From: Anabaena sp. 4-3
GTDB lineage: Bacteria; Cyanobacteriota; Cyanobacteriia; Cyanobacteriales; Nostocaceae
NCBI RefSeq assembly: GCF_001597745.1
Contig: NZ_LUHJ01000026.1
Coordinates: 275,013 to 324,538, forward strand
DNA length: 49,526 nt
Direction: 5' to 3'
Positions 8,044 through 16,259 of the stretch are shown piece by piece (the stretch's first letter is position 1; every line of letters begins with the position of its first letter). The position numbers were made by a program, and so were the translations under genes. The notes beneath the pieces are model-generated. The model ran no database searches. It saw nothing but the letters and a program-made list of their open reading frames with translations, and was not told where the DNA came from.

Positions 8044-9219
8044 TTAGGAATGAGAGACATTATAGTGATTCTGTAACCAGTCTTCTATTAATGTACTCAT
8101 ATCCTTGAGTATGTCTGGTGTCAAGGAAATATGCAGGGTATCTTGACTCCAGCTTGCCAAAGTCCGCAATAAAGTTTCTTTAACTTTTGTCAATCTCCGG
8201 GATACGGTGTATTGTTTGATATCTAATTGTTGAGCGATCGCATCCTGATTCAGCTTTTGATTATAGTATAAAATTAAAATCTGTTGGACTTGAGATTCTA
8301 GTTGAGAAATCGCTGAAACTAACACTTGATTAATTGCTAATTTTTGCGAATTTCTGGCTTGTTCTTCTTCCTGGGCAATAATTTCTTGTATTAAAGATGG
8401 TTGTTCTGTACCTGGGAGATTATCCAAAACTTCCGAGGAATTATCATCACCCTTAGTTATATTTAGTGAGTCTAGGGTGGGATAAAGATACTTACGTACA
8501 GCTTTCGCCGCATTCAATAGCCATTTTTCTAGAGTTTGGGGATTGGCTGAGGGTGTGTTTTGGGCGTTGTAGGCTTGAGCGATCGCTTCCCAGGTGGTAT
8601 CATCTGGACGAGCCAATTGACGGGAGTTAGCCGCTTTTGTCGGCACATACAGGGTTTTAAAACAATTCCAAGCCTGGATATATGCCCTAACTTCCGTTGG
8701 AGATAAACCAGCATTTTGCAAAGATTCCCCTAACCGCTTTTGGCTAGTTTTGCGTAACAAACCCCAATCTGTGCAGATATCAACTTCTTGACGTTGGCGT
8801 AGGGTTTCGCGGATGGCACTCCCAAAAATAATGCTGGCGTAGTTTTTCAGAGTGCTGCTGTGACTGGGATTAAAGGCTGTGAGGACTCGATCAACTTGGG
8901 CGATCGCCACTTGAAAACAGTCTGACAGCTGATACTGTGTACTGGTAAAACTAGCGGCTGTTTTTTGGGATATCCAATAACAAGATTCTTGCAGATAAGC
9001 TGTGAGATGTTGCTTGGCTAAAGATTGAGTTTCGGGAAGCTGCCAAAACTTAAACCAATACAACGTCCAAAAATATTCCGAAGTTTCCTTGGGGGTTTGC
9101 TGGAGACAAGTTTGGATACTACGACGCAAACGTGATTCTATCGCCCATCGATGGAAGCGATCGCCATCAAACTGCACAAAAGTCGAAAAAATTTCCATGA
9201 TACTTTGCCGAGGTTGCAT
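8044..9219 (-). CDS. Sigma-70 family RNA polymerase sigma factor (cyanobacterial group 3-like)
   Basis: This 391-residue protein is much shorter than the principal sigma factor and lacks a recognisable region 1.1. The centre (SSTLKNYASIIFGSAIRETLRQ) resembles the region 2 helix with aromatic and basic residues that melts the -10 element. The C-terminus (QILILYYNQKLNQDAIAQQLDIKQYTVSRRLTKVKETLLRTL, about residues 310-355) is a region 4 helix-turn-helix for the -35 element. A glutamate-rich linker separates them. Sigma factors of this type, followed by a DUF1822 gene, are typical of Nostocales; the regulon is unknown. The gap to the DUF1822 start is 84 bases, so the two are probably co-transcribed. 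It diverges from the secreted-protein gene at 9302 across only 82 bases. Confidence 0.85.
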   Translation of the reverse strand: MQPRQSIMEIFSTFVQFDGDRFHRWAIESRLRRSIQTCLQQTPKETSEYFWTLYWFKFWQLPETQSLAKQHLTAYLQESCYWISQKTAASFTSTQYQLSDCFQVAIAQVDRVLTAFNPSHSSTLKNYASIIFGSAIRETLRQRQEVDICTDWGLLRKTSQKRLGESLQNAGLSPTEVRAYIQAWNCFKTLYVPTKAANSRQLARPDDTTWEAIAQAYNAQNTPSANPQTLEKWLLNAAKAVRKYLYPTLDSLNITKGDDNSSEVLDNLPGTEQPSLIQEIIAQEEEQARNSQKLAINQVLVSAISQLESQVQQILILYYNQKLNQDAIAQQLDIKQYTVSRRLTKVKETLLRTLASWSQDTLHISLTPDILKDMSTLIEDWLQNHYNVSHS

Positions 9220-9301
9220 AAAAAACTCGCAGCCAACCTAATAAGACAACAGCAGGAGTTAAACAACACCTGCACAAACTTTACTACAAGGCAAAAGTAT
9301 C

Positions 9302-10096
9302 ATGTTTCGCCTCAGACTTAAATCTTTAACACTTGCTAGCATAGTTGCTGTCACCTCTGCAACTCCTGTTTTTGCCCAAGTTCCCATAGTACAAGACTTG
9401 CGATTAACGCCAACCACAAATTTTAATTGTGGCCCCCATTTGCGTACTTACATCGTCAAACCTCTGGATAATCGCCAAGGCTTTGGTATCCGTTGTGTCA
9501 AATTTAGCAGAAGTAGACGAGGAACAGCTATCCCGCGATTAGCTTGGTATGGCGAAGGTAACTGGAGGGGTGCAACCTACCGCCACGTAGGACAAGCTAT
9601 ATATAGAGGTAGGAATCTTGTGGGTTTTGCCTCAGATATTCACGGAAACGGCGAAGATATCAACAACAACTTCCCAGGAAATTTGCAAGTACAAATTTTG
9701 GGCAATGGTTCAACAATTCGTGTCACTGGTGCATGGAATGAACAATGGCAATTAGTCAGAACCACCAATTATAGACCTTTACCCAGACCAAAAACCTGTG
9801 GTAGATACTTTGATGAATACCAAGTATCTGATCTCGCAGGTAGACGCAGAGGTGAAGGCTTGCGTTGTGTTCTGCGAGTAGGGTTAAAAAACACTACTTG
9901 GTTTGGCAACGGTAATTGGGGAGGTTCTACCTATTCCCATCTAGGAACCCGTGCCGTTAATGGTTACGGTGCTAGTGATATTTGTGGTACTAATTTCGGT
10001 AGTATTTGTAATACCTTTGGTTGGGGTTCCTTGAAATTAACACCTGTTCCTGGTGGCGTGAATGTAACAGGGGCTTGGAGTGAAAAGTGGCGGTAA
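9302..10096 (+). CDS. Secreted protein with two tandem Cys/Gly/Trp-rich domains
   Basis: I do not recognise the family. The first ~26 residues are a classical signal peptide (KSLTLASIVAVTSATPVFA, cut before Gln26). The mature protein is two copies of one ~115-residue domain. Each begins with a Cys (NCGPHLRTY / TCGRYFDEY), has a basic glycine stretch before a Cys (GFGIRCVKF / GEGLRCVLR), then WYGEGNWRGATYRHVG or WFGNGNWGGSTYSHLG, a DI-x-G segment, and ends VTGAWNEQW or VTGAWSEKW. The second copy has two extra cysteines. The two conserved Cys per domain suggest a disulphide in the periplasm or outside the cell. It diverges from the sigma-factor gene, so it may be a target of that sigma factor (inference). 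Confidence 0.75.
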   Translation: MFRLRLKSLTLASIVAVTSATPVFAQVPIVQDLRLTPTTNFNCGPHLRTYIVKPLDNRQGFGIRCVKFSRSRRGTAIPRLAWYGEGNWRGATYRHVGQAIYRGRNLVGFASDIHGNGEDINNNFPGNLQVQILGNGSTIRVTGAWNEQWQLVRTTNYRPLPRPKTCGRYFDEYQVSDLAGRRRGEGLRCVLRVGLKNTTWFGNGNWGGSTYSHLGTRAVNGYGASDICGTNFGSICNTFGWGSLKLTPVPGGVNVTGAWSEKWR

Positions 10097-10151
10097 TTAA
10101 TGCAAAATTGAAAATTGTTTTGCTAATATCTGGCACCATCATTAATCACTG

Positions 10152-10218
10152 TAGGGTGGGCATTGCCCACAATGAAAAAATCAGGTTTTGAGCGAATTTT
10201 TAGCAATGCCCACCGCAT
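10152..10218 (+). repeat. GTGGGCATTGCCCAC palindrome with second arm
   Basis: GTGGGCATTGCCCAC (10156-10170) is a near-perfect palindrome and AGCAATGCCCACCGC (10202-10216) repeats its arm in inverse orientation, so the stretch can form a hairpin between the converging genes. Related pieces occur near 39403-39420 and 43473-43490. Confidence 0.65.
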
Positions 10219-10230
10219 AAAACCTAGGTG

Positions 10231-10638
10231 TTAAATTAAACCAGGGCCTTTTCCTCTAACATCATTTTGTTCTGTTAATTCGCCTTCTTTATCTTCATTC
10301 ACTTCTGCTAATTCTTGCATTCGTGCGGCGGCATCTTCTTCTGCTTTTTGGGTGGCATCACCAGGAACTTCATAATACATTTCCGGTTCAATAGGATAGT
10401 TATTTAATAAACCTTCCTTGTCTACTGTGTAGCCATCTGTAGTGTGAATACTTGCAGCATTTGTTTGATCATCTGTAGGTGCGGCTGCTTCTCTTTCTTC
10501 TGTGGGGACTGTTTTATATAAATCTCCTTCTCTTTCTTTGCGGGCAGCAGTTTCAGCAGGTACAATATTTCTATCATAAGTATCTACTTCTGCTCTTTCA
10601 GACGAATCTATTGCTTTATTAACTGCTTCATTTGCCAT
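10231..10638 (-). CDS. Acidic hydrophilic cyanobacterial protein of unknown function
   Basis: This 135-residue protein has no hydrophobic core segment, no cysteine and a very high content of Glu, Asp, Ala, Lys and Thr, so it is probably disordered like many desiccation- or stress-related proteins (inference). Blocks that look conserved are DTYDRNIVPAETAARKEREG, DGYTVDKEGLLNNYPIEPEM and the C-terminal NDVRGKGPGLI. The start is secure: AGGAGGT lies six bases before the ATG on the minus strand. It is followed by a CAAD-domain gene and a GSP17M-like gene on the same strand but with gaps over 200 bases, so each probably has its own promoter. Confidence 0.75.
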   Translation of the reverse strand: MANEAVNKAIDSSERAEVDTYDRNIVPAETAARKEREGDLYKTVPTEEREAAAPTDDQTNAASIHTTDGYTVDKEGLLNNYPIEPEMYYEVPGDATQKAEEDAAARMQELAEVNEDKEGELTEQNDVRGKGPGLI

Positions 10639-10859
10639 GATCTACCTCCTCAATTAAAAATTTGTTAAAACTTCGAGAACTAGATTAGGCTTTTTCACTT
10701 ATTGAATCTACTATCTTGAGAGGTGTTATAAAAATAAAATTAATAATTTTATCTATCTCAAGATATATACAGTCCTAAATATTTTCTAAAAAAAATAAAT
10801 ACCCAACTTCTTCCAGAAATTGAGTATCTGCGGTAGTTAATACCAGTTCTCTATAATGA

Positions 10860-10889
10860 TGTAGAGACGTTGCATGCAACGTCTCTACA
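10860..10889 (+). repeat. 30-bp perfect palindrome, family A copy 2
   Basis: The half-site TGTAGAGACGTTGCA is followed by its exact reverse complement, 15 bases after the end of the CAAD-domain gene. Confidence 0.95.
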
Positions 10890-10904
10890 AACCAGAATAA
10901 AATG

Positions 10905-11336
10905 TTAACCAAAAAATTGGCTTTTCACTGAGTTAATTTCTGCTACCAATTCTTTGCGATTTGAAGCTTTGAGCAGATAACGGAAGATAAACCAAGTTGA
11001 GTAACTAAGTCCAATCACTTCAAAAATTGGCTCTAACAGAGGAATATCGTTGATGGCATCTAATAAAGCTAGTAATACTTTCAGTGTGACTAACACTGAT
11101 AGAATTAATAAAACTGTGACAATGGGGCGGTTATATTCTTGATAAAAATTACCTACATAAGCAGGTAGTTTCGCCAATAAATCAGCTACTTGTTTTGCTA
11201 TTTGCTGCCATTGAGAACTGGTGTCAGTGGCAGGTGGTAGCTTAGGTACATTCACATTATCTGCCTTGGGCAATGCTATTGTACCTTGTGGTAAATTGGT
11301 GTTTAAGGATTCCATTGGCTGTTGTTCTGTTTCCAT
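10905..11336 (-). CDS. CAAD-domain membrane protein
   Basis: This 143-residue protein has a hydrophilic Pro/Gln-rich N-terminus (about 60 residues), a short helix (VADLLAKLPAYVGNFYQEYNRP), then two close membrane helices (VTVLLILSVLVTLKVLLALLDAI and PLLEPIFEVIGLSYSTWFIFRYLL) and a C-terminal tail NRKELVAEINSVKSQFF. This is the CAAD layout, first seen as an appended thylakoid-anchoring domain in some cyanobacterial aminoacyl-tRNA synthetases and also found as free proteins (CURT1-like) that bind or curve thylakoid membranes. Free-standing here, it probably sits in the thylakoid or plasma membrane. Function beyond membrane association is inferred. Confidence 0.8.
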   Translation of the reverse strand: METEQQPMESLNTNLPQGTIALPKADNVNVPKLPPATDTSSQWQQIAKQVADLLAKLPAYVGNFYQEYNRPIVTVLLILSVLVTLKVLLALLDAINDIPLLEPIFEVIGLSYSTWFIFRYLLKASNRKELVAEINSVKSQFFG

Positions 11337-11551
11337 AATTTTTCTACTTTGGTAATTACAAGAGTTTTGATCAGATGTAAATAAACATAATCATTTGCGT
11401 TGTCAATTGTCAATGAAACTAGGTTATTAGTTATACTGACTACTGAGAGTCAGGGTCATTAGTTATATTTATTTACATTCATCTAATTTTTTAGCAATTC
11501 AATATAATCTACTTGAACGATCGCGGTTTAAAATCGTAGTGGCAGATTGAA

Positions 11552-12076
11552 TCAGTAAATCTCATATTCCTCCACACCACAGCGATGTAAAATTACCTCG
11601 GCTTGCGAGATTTCTGCATTTGTGCCATCTATCATCATTAAATAGTGTCCTTGTCGTACACGCCCTTCATAAACTCTGGCTCGTTCTTCTGGGATTCCTA
11701 AACTAATCAACCCACCTAGTAAACCGCCAGTTACAGCACCAATACTAGCACCAGCCAGAGTAGTTGCGATCGCTGTTGCTGTTGCACCTGCCAGGATTAC
11801 CGGGCCAATACCAGGAATTGCTATTGTACCAAGACCAATTAATAAACCGCCTAAACCACCTAATACACCCCCAGAAATTACTCCCATTCTTACACCTTCG
11901 TCAACCTGTTCCTGCATTTGCAACTCAGGACTGACAAATTTACCGTCTTCATCCCGCGCAATTACAGAAACTCTATCCATTGGAAAGCCAATATTTTTCA
12001 ATTCATGTAGTGCTTTTTCAAAGTCTTGATGGCGAGAAAATACACCTACAGCACGTTTACGTATATCTATAACCAT
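11552..12076 (-). CDS. GSP17M-like protein with glycine-rich membrane segment
   Basis: The N-terminal ~55 residues (RKRAVGVFSRHQDFEKALHELKNIGFPMDRVSVIARD) look like the general stress protein 17M-like domain, a small ferredoxin-like fold. Then comes a long glycine/alanine hydrophobic stretch (about residues 82-130; GGVLGGLGGLLIGLGTIAIP, ILAGATATAIATTLAGASIG, GGLLGGLISLGIP) like a glycine zipper, and a C-terminal beta segment (GHYLMMIDGTNAEISQAEVIL) that resembles a second copy of the first domain. The start is supported by AGGAGA seven bases upstream. Such proteins are often annotated as stress proteins; a membrane-associated stress role is inference. Confidence 0.75.
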   Translation of the reverse strand: MVIDIRKRAVGVFSRHQDFEKALHELKNIGFPMDRVSVIARDEDGKFVSPELQMQEQVDEGVRMGVISGGVLGGLGGLLIGLGTIAIPGIGPVILAGATATAIATTLAGASIGAVTGGLLGGLISLGIPEERARVYEGRVRQGHYLMMIDGTNAEISQAEVILHRCGVEEYEIY

Positions 12077-12242
12077 TCTGCTTTCTCCTAAATATATCCA
12101 ACAAATAAATATTTAATTTTTTCAATTTTTATCAACACTATTTCTTATATTTAATAATTTTGTTCTGCAATTCCTCAACCTCTTGGTTGAATATATATGT
12201 CTATCATTAGTTGTAATTTAGTCGATATGAATCAATTTATTT

Positions 12243-12305
12243 TTGTTAAGTAATGTAAATTCATGTAAGGACTAAAGTCCTTATTACAAACCTTTAATTA
12301 TTTAT
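12243..12305 (+). mobile_element. MITE-like element, family B, 3'-truncated copy
   Basis: TGTTAAGTAATGTAAA, then TAAGGACTAAAGTCCTTA and CTTTAATTATTTA match in order the complete element at 24242-24356. The right end (TTACTTAACAT) is missing. Next to it, ATGCACTGC and GCAGTGCAT arms (12334-12387) form another loose inverted repeat. No gene is visible in 12077-12550. Confidence 0.6.
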
Positions 12306-12550
12306 GATATTATCCTTGTGATTTGCGGCGATGCACTGCTGAAACTTCGCTTAAACTATGATTTTTTCTTTGTGTGCAGTGCATTGCCCTACTATGATTG
12401 AGAATGCTGTAAGTTGAAGTATAACTTTTGATATGTCAAATTACTACCTACGAAAGTGTAAGGTAACTGGAATTAATAAATAGACTGATGAATAAGTCAT
12501 TTCTTGCTGAAATGAATATTTCATCTATCGGTCGTCAGAGATAAAATACT

Positions 12551-15500
12551 ATGTTTCAAATTTGGGAAAAGCTATGGCTATCTCTTGGTATAGTACCTGC
12601 AACGAGATGGCCGGATTTTATCGCACCTGTAGAACCTGTTGCTGTTTTTTCTGGTTCTAAATTTTTAGTGGCTTTTTTAGCTGGTACTTTAATGGCGGTG
12701 GCATTTCATTTATTATTAACTAACCTCTCTGTCGCTGCTAGAATATCTACTTTAGGTACTGATGTTTATCCTGAGTCAGATTCAGAAACTTTTGGCGGTA
12801 AAATTCGCAAAGTTGAGGCTAAAGTCGGTACTTGGAGCATTATAAGTGCCAGTATAGCTTTATTTGCTGCTTGTTTTTTAGCAGTCAAACTGACTTTAAT
12901 TGAAAGTGCTTTGTTAGGAGCTATTATTGGTGTGGTGATTTGGTCTACCTATTTCTTATTGGTAGCATGGTTGAGTTCATCGGCAGTAGGCTCTTTACTA
13001 GGTTCTATCATTAGCACTGTTAATTCTGGTTTACAGTCGTTAATGGGAACAGCAACTACAGTTATTGGTGCTGGTGCTGCACAAAGACAAGCTGTGTCTA
13101 CTGCTGAAGAAATTACAGCCGCAGTGCGACGAGAATTAACTGCTGGTTTGGATGCGGAAAGTATTACTAATACTTTGAAAAATTCTTTTTCGGCGTTACC
13201 CACACCAAAATTAGATTTAGGAGAAGTTCGCAGTCAGTTTGATAAAATCTTGAATGATGTAGATTGGCGTTCGCTACAGGCGGGGCGTAGCCCATCGCTT
13301 GCTGAGGGTGACGTACTCAAAAATGTTAATCGCCAAACTTTTGTAGATTTAATTAGCGATCGCACCAATTTATCTAAGTCAGATATTAACAACATCGCTG
13401 ACCAATTAAACGCCGCTTGGCAACAAACTTTTTCACGCCGCAACCCTACAGAACAAGTCATTAATTTACTACAATCTGCTACCCCCGAAGAGTTAAAATC
13501 AGAAAATTTAGGCGCAAGATTACAGCAGTTAGTGACTGTCGGTAAAGGCGGTAATGGTCGTAATGGTGTCCTCAAGCAAGCTATGCAGTTTGGGGTAGGT
13601 GCTGCTATTCCTGCTGTTTTAGACCGAGTGGATATTTCTGATATTGATGTCGATAGAATCAGCCACCAATTACAACAGTTAAAAGATAAGGTTCAAGATA
13701 TCGACGTTGATAGAATTACTCACCAACTACAAGAACTCAGAGATAAAACCACTGAGCAAATAACGTCACGATTTACAGCACCAACTGACAACACCATCAA
13801 AACAGATGTTAAAGACTACATCTTAAATTCTTTTCCTTGGCATTTCAACCGCATCACCATTAGAAATGAGTTTCCAGAAGTCATTTATGACCCCGAAGCA
13901 GACCCAACAAATGTGCGTCAGCAACTAGAAAAAATCCAACCAGATGATTTTGTGACCTGGTTGCAACAACGAGGCGACCTCAACGAAACTAAAATTACAG
14001 AAATTTCACAGCAGATGGACAGCATCCGCCAAGAAATTCTAGAAACTGTACATCATTCTGAAATAGCGGAAAAAGGTCAAGAAATTCGTCTTCGCATTGA
14101 AAATTATCTGCGTGCAACTGGTAAAGACCAACTGAAACCAGAGGCGATTCAACGAGATTTTACGAATTTATTAAGAGAATTCGAGGATGAATTCGCCGAT
14201 TTTAGCACTCGCTTACAGGGTTTTGACCGGGAAGCTTTTGTACAGCTACTTTTGCAACGTCAAGACTTTAGCGAGGAGGAAGCTAATAATATTGTTAGTC
14301 AATTGGAAGGTATCCGCGATGATTTCTTAAATCAAGCCAGAGAAAGACAAGAACAAGCCACAGCTAGAGTTAATCAACTATGGCAAAGAGTAGAAGACTA
14401 TCTCCGAAATACTAACAAAGATGAGTTAAATCCTGAAGGTATCAGACGCGATTTTCAAGCGTTGTTGCAAGATCCCCAAGTAGGAATTAGACAAATCAGA
14501 TCACGTTTATCTGAGGTTGATCGTGATACGTTTGTAAAATTGCTCAGTCAGCGTCAAGATTTGAGCGAGGAGCAAATTAATCAAATTATTGATCAGTTAG
14601 AATCTGTGAGGGATAATGTTTTACAAGCACCACAAGCGGCTTTAGAACAAGCTAGAGAACAATATGACCGCACGATCACAGCTATTGGTGACTATCTCCG
14701 CAATACTAATTTAGAGGAACTCAACCCCGAAGGTATTAGACGCGATTTAGAAACTTTATTCAATCAGCCGCGAGAAGGTGCGGAAGCATTACGCAACAGG
14801 TTGGCGCAAGTTGACCGCGAAACTTTGGTTAAACTCCTCAGTCAACGCCGAGATTTGAGCGAAGAGCAAGTTAATCAGACAATTGACCAAGTACAAGATG
14901 CGATTCGCAATATTATCAGAACTCCCCGCAGTTTAGCACAACGCGCTACCCAACGGGTGGGGAATTTTGCCGCTAGTTTGGAAGACTATCTACGTCACAC
15001 CAACAAAGAAGAACTCAACCCTGAAGGTATTAAACGCGATTTAAGATTACTGTTGCAAGACCCGCGCTTTGGCATAGAAAATTTAAGCGATCGCCTGGCT
15101 AAATTTGACCGTTCTACAATGGTGGCATTATTGTCGCAACGTGAGGACATTTCCCAAGAGGAAGCTAACCGCATTGTTGAACAAATCGAGTCAACTCGTC
15201 ATACTATTGTCGAGCAAATCCAGCAACTCCAGCAACGGGTACAGTCAGCCATTGACCAAATTTTTGCCAGGATACGCAACTATCTAGATTCTTTAGAACG
15301 TCCCGAACTCAGCTATGAGGGTATTAGGCAAGATTTTACTAAGTTGTTTGATGATCCACAAGTGGGATTTGAGGCTGTGCGCGATCGCCTGAGTCATTTT
15401 AACCGTGATACCCTAGTAGCTATCTTAAGCTCTCGTGAGGATATTTCCCCAGAAGACGCTAACCGTATTATCAACCAAATCGAAGCCGCACGGGATAGCG

Positions 15501-15703
15501 TACTGCACCGCACCCAACGCATTCAGGAAGAAACCCAAAAACGCCTGAAAGCTGTACAACAGCAAATGAGAAAGCAAGCCGAAGAAACTAAAAGAACCGT
15601 TGCGAGTGCGGCTTGGTGGCTATTTGGTACGGCGTTGACTTCGCTGGTTGCCAGTGTAATTGCTGGTATCGTAGCCGTGACTGGTTTACCTTTACCTGGC
15701 TGA
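12551..15703 (+). CDS. Large membrane-anchored protein with ~98-residue helical repeats
   Basis: This 1050-residue protein belongs to no family I can name. The N-terminus has hydrophobic helices at about 34-54, 97-115 and 120-150 and a glycine-rich segment to ~175. A long charged helical region follows. From residue ~422, five or six copies of a 96-98-residue unit begin at about 422, 518, 616, 714, 812 and 910. Each has [DN]YLRNTN-x-[DE]ELNPEGI[RK]RD at its start, DR[DE]T-V-LL-SQR near the middle and [ED]LSEEQ-N-I-[DE]Q[IL]E at its end. An early single copy of the last half is near residue 262. The C-terminus ends with a final membrane helix (LFGTALTSLVASVIAGIVAV). The build suggests long helical bundles spanning between two membrane anchors (inference). 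It stands alone, after stress-like minus-strand genes. Confidence 0.85.
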   Translation: MFQIWEKLWLSLGIVPATRWPDFIAPVEPVAVFSGSKFLVAFLAGTLMAVAFHLLLTNLSVAARISTLGTDVYPESDSETFGGKIRKVEAKVGTWSIISASIALFAACFLAVKLTLIESALLGAIIGVVIWSTYFLLVAWLSSSAVGSLLGSIISTVNSGLQSLMGTATTVIGAGAAQRQAVSTAEEITAAVRRELTAGLDAESITNTLKNSFSALPTPKLDLGEVRSQFDKILNDVDWRSLQAGRSPSLAEGDVLKNVNRQTFVDLISDRTNLSKSDINNIADQLNAAWQQTFSRRNPTEQVINLLQSATPEELKSENLGARLQQLVTVGKGGNGRNGVLKQAMQFGVGAAIPAVLDRVDISDIDVDRISHQLQQLKDKVQDIDVDRITHQLQELRDKTTEQITSRFTAPTDNTIKTDVKDYILNSFPWHFNRITIRNEFPEVIYDPEADPTNVRQQLEKIQPDDFVTWLQQRGDLNETKITEISQQMDSIRQEILETVHHSEIAEKGQEIRLRIENYLRATGKDQLKPEAIQRDFTNLLREFEDEFADFSTRLQGFDREAFVQLLLQRQDFSEEEANNIVSQLEGIRDDFLNQARERQEQATARVNQLWQRVEDYLRNTNKDELNPEGIRRDFQALLQDPQVGIRQIRSRLSEVDRDTFVKLLSQRQDLSEEQINQIIDQLESVRDNVLQAPQAALEQAREQYDRTITAIGDYLRNTNLEELNPEGIRRDLETLFNQPREGAEALRNRLAQVDRETLVKLLSQRRDLSEEQVNQTIDQVQDAIRNIIRTPRSLAQRATQRVGNFAASLEDYLRHTNKEELNPEGIKRDLRLLLQDPRFGIENLSDRLAKFDRSTMVALLSQREDISQEEANRIVEQIESTRHTIVEQIQQLQQRVQSAIDQIFARIRNYLDSLERPELSYEGIRQDFTKLFDDPQVGFEAVRDRLSHFNRDTLVAILSSREDISPEDANRIINQIEAARDSVLHRTQRIQEETQKRLKAVQQQMRKQAEETKRTVASAAWWLFGTALTSLVASVIAGIVAVTGLPLPG

Positions 15704-15732
15704 TACAACAGTTTTCGACTAATTAAATCATT

Positions 15733-15762
15733 TGTAGAGACGTTGCATGCAACGTCTCTACA
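15733..15762 (+). repeat. 30-bp perfect palindrome, family A copy 3
   Basis: The half-site TGTAGAGACGTTGCA is followed by its exact reverse complement and then seven T. It lies 30 bases after the stop of the 1050-residue gene, where the hairpin and T-run would work as a terminator. The rest of 15763-16000 is AT-rich without visible features. Confidence 0.95.
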
Positions 15763-16004
15763 TTTTTTTGTGGTTTATTGACGTGCAAATTTCTGTATAT
15801 TTCTGCTGACGCACCCTACAGCAAACTGATTTGTTTGCATAATTCTTGGTGGTGCTGGCGATATATATCACAAATATGTTGTAATCGCCTGATGGATATT
15901 ACTGATATGATATCAGCGATCGCCTATTTTTAAAAAATATAAATTATACCTAGTATTTTGTATAAGTATCAGTTATGATTGTCTTGTGGTGGGGAGTGTA
16001 AATT

Positions 16005-16151
16005 ATGCTAGAGAAACTGTTTTTAGCAGCCATCCTAACATTGACTTTCTGTTTATTTACACAAGTGTATGGCTGGCCTGCGATAGAGATGACTGAACAA
16101 ATAAATATATACTACAACCAGGTGATGACTCTGAACGAAATTGATCAATAA
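16005..16151 (+). CDS. Small secreted or membrane peptide, 48 residues
   Basis: This frame encodes MLEKLFLAAILTLTFCLF followed by TQVYGWPAIEMTEQINIYYNQ and a short tail. The first ~22 residues are a strong signal peptide or membrane helix. GGGGAG at 15990-15995 is a good ribosome site nine bases before the ATG. I know no family. It precedes the pentapeptide-repeat gene by 108 bases on the same strand. The good ribosome site and signal sequence support a real gene; the short length keeps confidence moderate. Confidence 0.5.
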   Translation: MLEKLFLAAILTLTFCLFTQVYGWPAIEMTEQINIYYNQVMTLNEIDQ

Positions 16152-16259
16152 CTTAGGTCTTTACGGAGGGCAATCAGTTCAGGTAACACCTATCATAAAC
16201 TTGGGTATAAATTTGTATGGGTTAATTTGAATACAGAGCAGATAATCACCTAAGAGATT

